Shown here in pieces: positions 1 through 6,735 of a stretch of DNA of 17,941 bases. Source of the DNA: Thermohalobaculum sp035513135 (GTDB taxonomy: Bacteria > Pseudomonadota > Alphaproteobacteria > Rhodobacterales > Rhodobacteraceae); the NCBI GenBank assembly GCA_035513135.1, contig DATKCQ010000127.1:1-17941 (forward strand). The letters are read 5' to 3'. How positions within the stretch are numbered: position 1 is the first letter of the stretch; the number at the start of each line of letters is the position of its first letter. The position numbers and the translations under genes are program-made. Under the pieces are notes generated by a model. It did not search any database. It worked only from the letters and a program-made list of their open reading frames with translations, and was not told the origin of the DNA.

Positions 1-56
1 GCAACGCCTTCGGCTTCGGCGGCAGCAACTGCACGCTGGTGCTGAGCCGCGCATGA
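1..56 (+). CDS. Beta-ketoacyl-ACP synthase, C-terminal end (partial)
   Basis: Only the last 18 codons are in the window; the reading frame is set by codons from position 3 to the TGA at 54-56. The residues contain NAFGFGGSN, which matches the strongly conserved glycine-rich C-terminal loop of FabB/FabF-type condensing enzymes (usually NSFGFGGTN). The stop overlaps the next start as ATGA. Followed directly by a ketosynthase-like partner, a hotdog dehydratase and a FabG-like reductase, it is most likely the catalytic ketosynthase that elongates the polyene chain. The catalytic Cys and His residues lie upstream and cannot be checked here. Confidence 0.75.
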   Translation, partial: NAFGFGGSNCTLVLSRA

Positions 57-856
57 CCGCCTCGCTCTTCGTCAACGCCGTGGCGTTCAATGCGCCCGGG
101 CTGGGCTGCGCCGCCGAGCTGTTCGCGCATTTCGACGGGGCGCCTTTGGCGGCAGCCGAGGCATGGACCCCGATGCCCGAGCGGCTGCCCCGCCGCCAGG
201 CGCTGCGGCTGAGCGAGAGCACGCGGCTCGCCATGCTGGCGGCCGAGCAGATCGCCGGGGCGGTGCCCGCGCAGGCCGCCTGGGTGTTCGCCAGCTCGAC
301 CGGCGACGGCTGGACGCTGAACGAGATCCTCGCTTCGCTCAGCCGGCCCGGGATGATGATCCAGCCGCTGCGCTTCCAGAACGCGGTGCACAACGCCGCC
401 CAGGGCCAGTGGTCGATCGCCGCCGGCGCCACCGGGCCGGCGACCAGCATCGCCGCCTATGACGACTCGGTCGGCGCCGGTATGCTGAAGGCCATGATGC
501 AGGCCGCGCTGGAGAGGACCGATGTCGGGCTGGTGCTGTTCGACGCGCCGCTGCCGCCGCCCTTGCACGAGAAGCGCCCGGTCGCCCTGCCGATGGCGGC
601 GGCGTTCGCCCTGAGCCCGGAGCCCGGCGCGGCGACGCTGTGCCGGCTGGCTTTGCAGGTCATCGCGCCGGGCCGCCCGTCCGACCCGGCGGAGGCCGCG
701 GTGGCGCAGGCGCTGCGCTGTTCGGGCAACCCGGTGCGCTTCGTCCTGCCGCTGCTCGAGCGGATCCATCGCGCCGACCCGCGCCCGCTCGTGCTCGGCC
801 TGCCGGGGGGTGCCGGGCTCGAGGTCACCGTAGGCGAGGCACCCGATGCTCGCTGA
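53..856 (+). CDS. Ketosynthase-like chain-length-factor partner (aryl polyene type)
   Basis: A 267-residue protein resembling the short 'beta-ketoacyl synthase, N-terminal-like' proteins found beside the true ketosynthase in aryl polyene and xanthomonadin clusters. The recognisable core is the block around NAVHNAAQGQWSIA (residues about 104-117), followed by TSIAAYDDS, where a catalytic ketosynthase would carry its active-site Cys; here there is no Cys. Known members are thought to pair with the catalytic ketosynthase as a chain-length factor, and the same role is inferred here. The ATG at 53 overlaps the upstream stop (ATGA), and the 3' end overlaps the next gene by 11 nt, indicating translational coupling. 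The length is normal for the family. Confidence 0.85.
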   Translation: MTASLFVNAVAFNAPGLGCAAELFAHFDGAPLAAAEAWTPMPERLPRRQALRLSESTRLAMLAAEQIAGAVPAQAAWVFASSTGDGWTLNEILASLSRPGMMIQPLRFQNAVHNAAQGQWSIAAGATGPATSIAAYDDSVGAGMLKAMMQAALERTDVGLVLFDAPLPPPLHEKRPVALPMAAAFALSPEPGAATLCRLALQVIAPGRPSDPAEAAVAQALRCSGNPVRFVLPLLERIHRADPRPLVLGLPGGAGLEVTVGEAPDAR

Positions 857-1265
857 GGCGCTCGAGCGCATGCCCCATGCCGGCCCGATGCAGCTCATCG
901 AGCGGATCGTCTCGGCCGACGCCAGCGGCATCCGCTGCCTGGCGAAGGACCATTCCGCGCCCACCTACCCGCTGCGGCTCGACGGCTGCCTGCATGGCGG
1001 CTGCCTCGTCGAGCTCGGCGCGCAGGCCGCCGCCGCGCACACCTCGCTCTTCGCCAGCGCCGGCGCGCATACCGGGCTGGTGCTGGCGCTGAGCAACCTC
1101 GAGATCGCGCGCGACCGCGTCGACACGCCCGAGCGCCTGACGGTCCTGGCCGCGCTGCTGCAGGCGCTCGGCGGCGGCGCATCCTATCGTGTCGAGGTGT
1201 TCAGCGGGGCCGGGCTGGTGGTCGCCTCGGACCTCCTGCTCGGCATCCGGGGCGGGCCGGCATGA
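846..1265 (+). CDS. Hotdog-fold 3-hydroxyacyl-ACP dehydratase-like protein (ApeP-like)
   Basis: A 139-residue, single-hotdog-sized protein. The N-terminal MPHAGPMQLIERI (from residue 9) is the typical P-H-x-x-P-M-x-L-I-D/E-R opening of ApeP/FabZ-like dehydratases. The central helix reads LVELGAQAAAAH, with Glu56 and Gln60 in the places where FabZ-type enzymes carry the catalytic Glu and conserved Gln. FabZ's HFPG signature is not intact, which is common in the ApeP branch. The inferred reaction is dehydration of 3-hydroxyacyl-ACP to the trans-2-enoyl (polyene) chain, using the alcohol made by the neighbouring ketoreductase. The start overlaps the previous gene by 11 nt and the stop overlaps the next gene as ATGA. 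Confidence 0.8.
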   Translation: MLAEALERMPHAGPMQLIERIVSADASGIRCLAKDHSAPTYPLRLDGCLHGGCLVELGAQAAAAHTSLFASAGAHTGLVLALSNLEIARDRVDTPERLTVLAALLQALGGGASYRVEVFSGAGLVVASDLLLGIRGGPA

Positions 1266-1981
1266 GGCGCGCGCTGGTCACCGGCGGCTCGAGCCCGATC
1301 GGCGCGGCGATCGCGCGGCAGCTCGCCGGGCAGGGCCGGCACGTGATCGTGCAGGCCAACCGCAACCTCGACGCGGCCGAGGCGACGGCCGCCGGAATTC
1401 GCGCCGCCGGCGGCAGTGCCGAGGCGCTGGCGCTCGACCTCACCGACCTCGATGCGGCGCGCGCGGTGCTGGGCGGCATCGCCGAGCGCGAACCGATCCA
1501 TGTGCTGGTGCACAACGCCGGCCTGCGCCGCGACGTGCCCTTCGCCGGCATGGAGCCCGAGGACTGGCGCCGGGTCATCGACGTGAACCTGAACGGCATC
1601 TACGCCGCCCTGCGCCCGCTGATCCTGCCGATGATGCGGGCGCGCTGGGGGCGGGTGGTGGCGATCTCCTCGCTGAGCGCGGTCTTCGGCAACCGCGGCC
1701 AGGCGAACTACGCCGCGGCGAAGGGCGGGCTGCTGGCCTTCGCCAAGTCGATCACCCGCGAATACGCGAGCCGGGGCATCACCGCCAACGTGGTCGCGCC
1801 GGGGCTGATCGCGACGCCCGAGACCGAGCTTCTGGCGAACTTCGAGGCGCTCCGGGCGATGTCGCCCGCCGGCCGGGCGGGCACGCCCGAGGACGTGGCG
1901 GCGATCGTGGGGTTCCTCGCCTCCGATGCCGCGAGCTACATCTCGGGCCAACTCATCGCCGTGGACGGGGGGGCGAGCTGA
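1262..1981 (+). CDS. FabG-like 3-ketoacyl-ACP reductase (SDR family)
   Basis: A 239-residue classical short-chain dehydrogenase/reductase. The nucleotide-binding TGGSSPIG is at residues 7-14, NAG at 85-87, and the catalytic tetrad is Asn109, Ser137, Tyr150 and Lys154 (YAAAK). The C-terminus GQLIAVDGG is typical of FabG. The family reduces 3-ketoacyl-ACP to 3-hydroxyacyl-ACP with NADPH; here it would serve the polyene cycle with the ketosynthase pair and dehydratase immediately upstream. The central TGxxxGxG glycine is replaced (G-G-S-S-P-I-G), a variation seen in many cluster-borne SDRs. ATG at 1262 overlaps the previous stop; the TGA at 1979-1981 abuts the next ATG. Confidence 0.9.
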   Translation: MRRALVTGGSSPIGAAIARQLAGQGRHVIVQANRNLDAAEATAAGIRAAGGSAEALALDLTDLDAARAVLGGIAEREPIHVLVHNAGLRRDVPFAGMEPEDWRRVIDVNLNGIYAALRPLILPMMRARWGRVVAISSLSAVFGNRGQANYAAAKGGLLAFAKSITREYASRGITANVVAPGLIATPETELLANFEALRAMSPAGRAGTPEDVAAIVGFLASDAASYISGQLIAVDGGAS

Positions 1982-3253
1982 ATGGCCGCCACCGCCGCCG
2001 CGCACCGAAGCTGCGACGTGCTGGTCATCGGCGGCGGGCCGGCGGGGGCCGCGGCGGCCACGCATCTCGCGGTCCAGGGGCTCGACGTGGTGATCGTCGA
2101 GAAGGACCGGCACCCACGCTTCCACATCGGCGAGTCGCTGCTGCCGCAGAGCCTGCCGCTGCTCGAGGAGCTCGGCGCGCTCGACGCGGTGCGCCGCATC
2201 GGCGTGCCCAAGGCCGCGGCCGAGTTCATCAGCGAGGACGGCGCCATCGAGACCGTCTTCGAGTTCCGCCGGGCGCTGCTCGGCGGCCCGCCGGGCGCCT
2301 TCCAGGTGCGCCGCTCGGAGTTCGACGAGATCCTGTTCGCGCGCGCCATCGAGGCCGGCGCCACCGCCCTCCAGCAGACCACGGCGAGCGTGCGCAGCCT
2401 CGACGCCGACGGCGCGGTGGTGGAGACGCGCGACGCCGACGGGCAACTGACCGAGTGGCGCGCGCGCTTCCTGGTCGACGCCTCGGGCCGCTCGACGGTG
2501 ACGGCGAAGCTGCTGGCGCAGAAGCACCCCGACCCGCACAACACCTCGGCCGCCATATTCGGGCATTTCAGGGGCGTGCCGCGCGCGAACGGCGCCCGCG
2601 CCGGCAACATCCGCATCCACCTGACGCGGCCCGGCTGGATGTGGCAGATCCCGCTGCGCGAGGACATCACCTCGATCGGACTGGTCGCGCCCGGCGCCTA
2701 CATGGAGGCACGCGAGGGCGGCATCGAGGCGTTCTTCGCCACCCACTGCGCGCGCCATCCGCATGTCGCCGCCGCCCTGCGCCCGGCCGGGCGGGTCGGC
2801 CCGCTTCGCGCCACCGGCAACTTCTCCTACCGCGCCAGCGAGGCGGCGGGCCCGAGCCACGTCAAGGTCGGCGACGCCTACGGCTTCGTCGACCCGATCT
2901 TCTCGACCGGCGTCCACCTCGCCCTCGTCAGCGCCCGCGAGGCGGCGCACACCGTCCGGCTTGTGCTCGACAGCCCGGACCGGCGCGCCCGGCACCTCGC
3001 GCGCTACGACCGCGGACTGCGCCGGCGGCTCGCCTTCGTGTCCTGGTTCATCTACCGCATACAGGACCCGGCGTTTCGCCACATGATGGTGCATCCGCGC
3101 GACGTCCTGGGCATGGAGCGGGCGGTGATCTCGCTGCTCGCCGGCGATTTTCGCCGGGACCCCAGGCTCAGGCTGCGCGTTGCGATGTTCAAGGCGACCC
3201 GTTATATGGTGGATCGATTGGGGCGGGCGAACGAAGGTGAAACCATTGGATGA
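1982..3253 (+). CDS. Flavin-dependent halogenase-like FAD oxidoreductase
   Basis: A 423-residue single-component-type flavoprotein. The FAD-binding GGGPAG is at residues 17-22, followed by E40 at the end of the second beta strand and FHIGESLLP at 47-55, typical of the halogenase / geranylgeranyl-reductase-like branch. Both halogenase signatures are complete: W219-M-W221-Q-I223-P224 (WxWxIP) and F302-V-D-P305-I-F-S308-T-G310 (FxxPxxSxG). Lys77 falls where tryptophan halogenases carry the lysine that handles hypohalous acid (Lys79 in PrnA). DASGRST lies in the middle of the protein. Xanthomonadins are brominated aryl polyenes, so halogenation of the aryl head or polyene is a reasonable inference. 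The alternative is an FAD-dependent desaturase/oxidoreductase that only shares the fold. It starts directly after the reductase stop; its 3' end overlaps the ACP start. Confidence 0.75.
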   Translation: MAATAAAHRSCDVLVIGGGPAGAAAATHLAVQGLDVVIVEKDRHPRFHIGESLLPQSLPLLEELGALDAVRRIGVPKAAAEFISEDGAIETVFEFRRALLGGPPGAFQVRRSEFDEILFARAIEAGATALQQTTASVRSLDADGAVVETRDADGQLTEWRARFLVDASGRSTVTAKLLAQKHPDPHNTSAAIFGHFRGVPRANGARAGNIRIHLTRPGWMWQIPLREDITSIGLVAPGAYMEAREGGIEAFFATHCARHPHVAAALRPAGRVGPLRATGNFSYRASEAAGPSHVKVGDAYGFVDPIFSTGVHLALVSAREAAHTVRLVLDSPDRRARHLARYDRGLRRRLAFVSWFIYRIQDPAFRHMMVHPRDVLGMERAVISLLAGDFRRDPRLRLRVAMFKATRYMVDRLGRANEGETIG

Positions 3254-3569
3254 CGCAGGATTTCAGGCGCCCGACCGTGCCCCCGACTGCGCCCCCGACC
3301 GCGCCCCCGACCGTGCGTTCGTCACCGAGGTGGCAAACCTGATCATCGAGGCGCTGGTCCTCGAGGACATCGCCGCCGAGGAGATCGACCCGCACGCGCC
3401 GCTGTTCGGCGACGGGCTGGGGCTCGACTCGATCGACGCGCTCGAGCTCTCGTTCGCCATACACCAGCGCTACGGCGTCAAGCTGCGCTCCGATGACGAG
3501 CGCAACCGCAAGGTCTTCGCCTCGCTCGAGGCGCTCAGCCGCCACATCGGCGAGCACCGGACCAAGTGA
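3246..3569 (+). CDS. Acyl carrier protein with repetitive N-terminal extension
   Basis: A 107-residue protein whose C-terminal ~83 residues form an ACP domain. The phosphopantetheine site is GLDSIDALEL, with Ser62 as the attachment residue. It would carry the growing polyene on its prosthetic arm. There is no in-frame ATG after the upstream gene; the best start is TTG at 3246, with AAGG at 3234-3237 spaced 8 nt before it, while GTG at 3237 is the alternative. The start lies inside the last codons of the flavoenzyme. Residues 8-23 are four imperfect copies of Ala-Pro-Asp-Arg (one has Cys for Arg) encoded by a 12-bp tandem repeat, an extension ordinary ACPs lack. The stop overlaps the next start (GTGA). 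Confidence 0.85.
   Translation: MDDAGFQAPDRAPDCAPDRAPDRAFVTEVANLIIEALVLEDIAAEEIDPHAPLFGDGLGLDSIDALELSFAIHQRYGVKLRSDDERNRKVFASLEALSRHIGEHRTK
3267..3314 (+). repeat. Four 12-bp tandem repeats within the ACP gene
   Basis: Units start at 3267, 3279, 3291 and 3303. Each is close to GCCCCCGACCGC and encodes Ala-Pro-Asp-Arg/Cys, adding a charged, proline-rich 16-residue segment before the ACP domain. Confidence 0.9.
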
Positions 3570-4231
3570 GCGGCGCGCGTTCCCCCCGTCCGGCCGCGCC
3601 CCGCTCCGCCACGGGACTTGCGCCGCTGGCGCTGCTGGCCGCCGCGGTCGGGCTGCATGCGGCCGGCGCCGTGTCGCAGCGGACGCCGGATTATATCCTC
3701 GTGTGCGCGCTGGCGTGCTCGGTCTTCGGCCTCGCCGGCAGGACGGGGGCCGGACGGGCCGTCGCCGCGCTGGCGGCGGGCGCGGTCGCCGCGCTCCTCG
3801 CCGGCCCGCTGCTGTGGCAGCCGTCGCTCGCCTACATGCCCTACCTGGCGATCGTGCCGGCCAACCTGGCGCTGGCCTGGATCTTCCTGCGCGGGCTGCT
3901 GCCCGGACACCGGCCGGTGCTGCTGCGCATCGTCGAGGCGACCGGCCTGGCGCCCGCCGACAATCCCGGCTTCGTGCGCTTCGTCGCGCGCCAGTGCCTG
4001 CTGTGGAGCGCCCTCGCCTTCGCCACCGCGACGCTGGCGCTGGCGTCGATGATCCAGGGGCCGTCGCAGCCCTGGCTGCCAGCCGCCCTGGCTGTCCTCA
4101 TCGTCGTCCAGATCGTCTGGTTCGCCGCCTCGCACCACTACGCGTCACGGCGCTTCGGCCGGCCCGAGACCTGGCGCGATACCCTGCGCACGATGGCCCG
4201 GCCGGCTCTGTGGTTGAAGCCGGCCACCTGA
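3566..4231 (+). CDS. Polytopic inner-membrane protein of the pigment cluster (COG4648-like)
   Basis: A 221-residue hydrophobic protein with about six membrane segments (roughly residues 18-36, 43-58, 65-84, 90-110, 137-160 and 166-186), a basic Pro/Arg-rich N-terminus and a basic C-terminal tail. Its size, hydrophobicity and place between the ACP and the AMP ligase match the uncharacterised COG4648 membrane proteins of aryl polyene clusters; this family call rests on context more than on a distinctive motif. Its function is not known, and anchoring or export of the lipid-like pigment is only a guess. It starts with GTG overlapping the ACP stop (GTGA), and its TGA shares one base with the following ATG, so translation is probably coupled. 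Confidence 0.7.
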   Translation: MSGARSPRPAAPRSATGLAPLALLAAAVGLHAAGAVSQRTPDYILVCALACSVFGLAGRTGAGRAVAALAAGAVAALLAGPLLWQPSLAYMPYLAIVPANLALAWIFLRGLLPGHRPVLLRIVEATGLAPADNPGFVRFVARQCLLWSALAFATATLALASMIQGPSQPWLPAALAVLIVVQIVWFAASHHYASRRFGRPETWRDTLRTMARPALWLKPAT

Positions 4232-5574
4232 TGGCCGCTTCCGCCGACCCGGGCGCGGCCGATCGGCCGTTCTGCGTCACGCCGGCCGGGATCGTGACCT
4301 GGGCCGGCCTGTTCGCCGATGTGGACCGGGCGCGCGCCGCCATCGCCCCGCACGACGCCGTGTGCAACATGGCGGCCAGCCGCTACGAGTTCGCCGTGCT
4401 GCTCGCCGCCGCCCTGATCGAGGGCCGCGCGACGCTCCTGCCGCAGTCCCGCGCCGAGCGCGCCGTCGAGGCCGCCACCAGGGGCTGGTCGTCGCCCCTC
4501 GTGTGCGAGGCGCTCGACAGCCTTCCCCCGCCCGGGCCCGCCCGCGACGGCGCGGCGAGCCTCGCCCGGCTCGGCGCGGCGGCCGGCGAGGTGCATGTCT
4601 TCACCTCAGGCTCCACCGGCGAGCCCGTGCGGCACCGCAAGGGCTGGGCGGCGCTCGCCGGGGGCGCCCTGCTGACCGCGCAGATCGTGGCGCGCGCCGG
4701 GCTCGGCCCCGAGCGCACGGCGATCGCCGGCACCACGCCGCATCAGCACATGTACGGGCTGGAGGCCACGGTGTTCACCGCCCTCGCGCACGGCTACTGC
4801 ATGCACGACGCGCGGGTGTTCTACCCCGCCGACATCGAGGCGATGGTCGGGACCGCGGACAGGCTCGGCGTCCGCGACCTGGTGCTGGTCTCGAGCCCGC
4901 CGCATCTGCACTTCCTCGCGGAGGCGATCCGCGCCACCCCGCGAATCCGCTGCGTGATCTCGGCCACCGCGCCGCTGCACCGCGACCTCGCCACGCGGCT
5001 CGAGGCGGGCGGCGCGCGCTCGGTCTTCGAGATCTACGGCTGCACCGAGGCCGGCTCGCTGGCCTGGCGGCGCACCGCGGCGGACGAGCTGTGGACCCTG
5101 CTCGACGGCTTCACGCTCGCCCGGCGCGGCGATGGCTGGCTCGCCCATGCGCCGCACCTCGCCGCCGGCGCGATGCTCGCCGACGACCTCGAGGTCCTCG
5201 CCGATGGCCGGTTCCGCCTGGCCGGGCGCCGCGGCGACATGGTCAGCATCGCCGGCAAGCGCCAGGGCCTCGGCGCGCTCAACGCGGCGCTGGCGACGCT
5301 CGCCTGCATACGCGACGGCGTGGTGCTGCGCGAGACGGTCGACGGCGAGGACCGGCTCAGCATCCTCGTCGTCCCCGACCCGCGCGCCACGATGGACGCT
5401 GAGGCGCTGCGCCGGGCGGTTCGCGCCCACATGCGGGCGCATTTCGATCCGGTGTTCGTGCCGCGCCGGATCGGCTTCGTCGATGCCCTGCCCCGCGACG
5501 GGACCGGCAAGATCGCGGCCCGCGATCTCGCCGCCCTGTGCGTCCCGGCCCCGCCTCCCCGCCGCCCGGGCTGA
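4231..5574 (+). CDS. Acyl/aryl-AMP ligase (ANL superfamily) of the pigment cluster
   Basis: A 447-residue adenylate-forming enzyme. The ATP phosphate-binding loop TSGSTGEP is at residues 125-132, the YGCTEAG motif at 269-275, a GRRGDM hinge region follows, and the C-terminal catalytic lysine is Lys427 in DGTGKIAARD. At this size it is shorter than acyl-CoA synthetases and matches the AMP ligases of aryl polyene and xanthomonadin clusters. Those enzymes activate an aromatic acid (4-hydroxybenzoate for XanA2 of Xanthomonas) and pass it to the ACP. Starter loading onto the ACP two genes upstream is therefore inferred; the specificity cannot be read from sequence. The ATG overlaps the preceding stop by one base (TGATG). 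It is the last gene of the operon, and its stop lies 24 nt from the convergent MlaC-family gene with no obvious hairpin terminator between them. Confidence 0.85.
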   Translation: MAASADPGAADRPFCVTPAGIVTWAGLFADVDRARAAIAPHDAVCNMAASRYEFAVLLAAALIEGRATLLPQSRAERAVEAATRGWSSPLVCEALDSLPPPGPARDGAASLARLGAAAGEVHVFTSGSTGEPVRHRKGWAALAGGALLTAQIVARAGLGPERTAIAGTTPHQHMYGLEATVFTALAHGYCMHDARVFYPADIEAMVGTADRLGVRDLVLVSSPPHLHFLAEAIRATPRIRCVISATAPLHRDLATRLEAGGARSVFEIYGCTEAGSLAWRRTAADELWTLLDGFTLARRGDGWLAHAPHLAAGAMLADDLEVLADGRFRLAGRRGDMVSIAGKRQGLGALNAALATLACIRDGVVLRETVDGEDRLSILVVPDPRATMDAEALRRAVRAHMRAHFDPVFVPRRIGFVDALPRDGTGKIAARDLAALCVPAPPPRRPG

Positions 5575-5598
5575 TCGGCGCGCCGCTTGCGGTCGCGC

Positions 5599-6228
5599 TC
5601 AGTAGTCCTCGCCCGCGCGCCGCTCGAGGTCGGCGATCAGCCGCTCGATATCGCCCTGCCGCGTCTCGAGCATGGCGGCGATCACCTCGCGCTGGGTGAT
5701 GGCCAGCGACACCCCCTCGACGATCAGGTCGGAGATCGCGACCCGGCCCGAGCGGTCGGAGACCAGCCAGTCGACCGCGAACCCGGTCGGGCCGCCCGTC
5801 CGGATCTCGCTGCGCAGCAGGATGCCCTTGGCGCCGGCGTCCTCGGCGCGCAGGAAATGCACCACCGAGCGCAGATCGTCGAGGTCGCCCTCGAACCTGC
5901 GGAAGTGGCCGGCGTAGACGAACGCCACGTAGCGCGAGAACGCCTGCGTGTAGCGCGCCCGCCGGTCGTCGCTCATGCCGCGCCAGTACGGGCCGGCGGC
6001 GAATCTCGCCAGCTCGGGCAGGGCGGCGCGCCGCTCGAAGATCCGCTGCAGCGCGGCGGCGGTCTCGTCCCGCGGGCGGTTCGCCACGACGAGCTGGAAA
6101 ACCTCGTCGAGCGTGGTGTCCACATGCGCCCGTGCCGCATCGACATCGAGCGCCCATGCGGTCGCGGTCAGCTTCAGGCCGAGCGCGACCATCAGGCTCA
6201 GCACCAGCACTCTGGGGAAAGGCAGCAT
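5599..6228 (-). CDS. MlaC/Ttg2D-family periplasmic lipid-binding protein
   Basis: A 209-residue secreted protein. The start at 6228 gives a clean signal peptide (MLPFPRVLVLSLMVALG.., likely cut after Ala-Trp-Ala) and a GGAG 10 nt upstream. Longer starts at 6264 and 6306 would bury the signal sequence behind a polar tail and lack good ribosome-binding sites. The mature part has family traits: a FAAGPYWRGMS segment, RYTQAFSRYVAFVYAGHFRRFEG in two joined parts, and near the C-terminus ISDLIVEGVSLAITQREVI. MlaC shuttles phospholipids across the periplasm between the outer membrane and the MlaFEDB transporter. No mlaE/F/D genes lie beside it, so it is an orphan paralogue; HpnM-type hopanoid proteins belong to the same family. 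It is convergent with the pigment operon and divergent from mreB. Confidence 0.85.
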   Translation of the reverse strand: MLPFPRVLVLSLMVALGLKLTATAWALDVDAARAHVDTTLDEVFQLVVANRPRDETAAALQRIFERRAALPELARFAAGPYWRGMSDDRRARYTQAFSRYVAFVYAGHFRRFEGDLDDLRSVVHFLRAEDAGAKGILLRSEIRTGGPTGFAVDWLVSDRSGRVAISDLIVEGVSLAITQREVIAAMLETRQGDIERLIADLERRAGEDY

Positions 6229-6360
6229 CTGCGCGGGGCTCCGACCATGCTCAACCGGGGGCATCGCGGCGTGTATACCCCGATCGCACCCGGACCGGTA
6301 GACCATCGCGCCGCGGCTGTCGCCCCCGTCCCGCCGGCACGGTTTCGCGGCGCCGGCCGT

Positions 6361-6384
6361 CCGGCCTGCCAGGCCTCAGGCCGG
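6361..6384. repeat. GC-rich inverted repeat (8-bp stem)
   Basis: CCGGCCTG (6361-6368) and CAGGCCGG (6377-6384) are perfect complements around an 8-nt loop that itself contains the palindrome AGGCCT. No T-run follows on either strand, so a terminator role is not supported. Confidence 0.55.
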
Positions 6385-6435
6385 GCAGGGCAAATCGCGC
6401 CGCCCCGGTGGCTTGCCCGGCGGCCGCCCCCGGCG

Positions 6436-6500
6436 CCTCCCCTCTCCCCCCGGGAGAGGGGAGGGGGAGAGGGGAGGGGGGAGGGGGGAGAGGGGAGGGG
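6436..6500. repeat. 13-bp inverted repeat running into a 49-nt pure-purine G-rich tract
   Basis: CCTCCCCTCTCCC (6436-6448) and GGGAGAGGGGAGG (6452-6464) are perfect complements with a 3-nt CCC loop. Positions 6452-6500 contain only A and G, with at least six runs of four or more G. This composition can form G-quadruplex or triplex structures. Similar CCCTCTCC...GGGAGAGG intergenic elements are common in high-GC Proteobacteria. It lies 40 bp upstream of the mreB -35 box. Confidence 0.85.
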
Positions 6501-6539
6501 CGAGAGGCCGGGGCGCCGCCCCGTCGCCCCGCTTTCTCT

Positions 6540-6569
6540 TTGACGCCCCTCCGGATTGCCGCATATAAG
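6540..6569 (+). promoter_or_regulatory. Predicted sigma70-type promoter for the mre/mrd operon
   Basis: TTGACG at 6540-6545 and TATAAG at 6564-6569 are separated by 18 bp (ATATAA at 6563-6568 gives 17 bp). It is the best -35/-10 pair in the gap and one of the few AT-rich spots. It predicts a start near 6576 and a leader of about 210 nt before the mreB ATG. Confidence 0.6.
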
Positions 6570-6612
6570 CAACACCCAAGGCGGCCTCCGAGACCGCACA
6601 TCCGGGCACCGC

Positions 6613-6640
6613 GCGAGGGGGAACACGCGAGGGGGATCAC
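6613..6640 (+). repeat. Two 14-nt tandem repeats in the mreB leader
   Basis: GCGAGGGGGAACAC (6613-6626) is followed immediately by GCGAGGGGGATCAC (6627-6640), differing at one base. They lie in the predicted mreB 5' leader. Confidence 0.8.
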
Positions 6641-6690
6641 GCGCCGCGCGTCACCGGAGACATTGGCAGGGCGACGGTTTTCCGGGCAGG

Positions 6691-6735
6691 GGAATCACCG
6701 CAAAGGGAATCGCCGGCACCAGAATCACCGGGGCC
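6691..6735 (+). repeat. Three 15-nt tandem repeats in the mreB leader
   Basis: GGAATCACCG (6691), GGAATCGCCG (6706) and AGAATCACCG (6721) recur at exactly 15-nt spacing, each followed by a less conserved 5 nt. The last copy leads into a 7-bp hairpin, ACCGGGG (6727-6733) with CCCCGGT (6738-6744), about 40 nt before the mreB start codon. Confidence 0.75.

Noticed and set aside
1184..3094. Minus-strand open frame of 636 codons opposite the reductase and halogenase-like genes
   Set aside because: Its translation is His/Arg/Gly-rich with no recognisable domain, and the plus strand holds two motif-complete enzymes; it is a GC-driven shadow.
5575..5598. Terminator between the AMP ligase gene and the convergent MlaC-family gene
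   Set aside because: Only the short palindrome GGCGCGCC is present, with no stable stem-loop and no T-run on either strand.
6229..6306. Longer N-terminus for the MlaC-family gene (starts at 6264 or 6306)
   Set aside because: The added residues are polar and would hide the signal peptide; the start at 6228 has GGAG and gives the normal family length.
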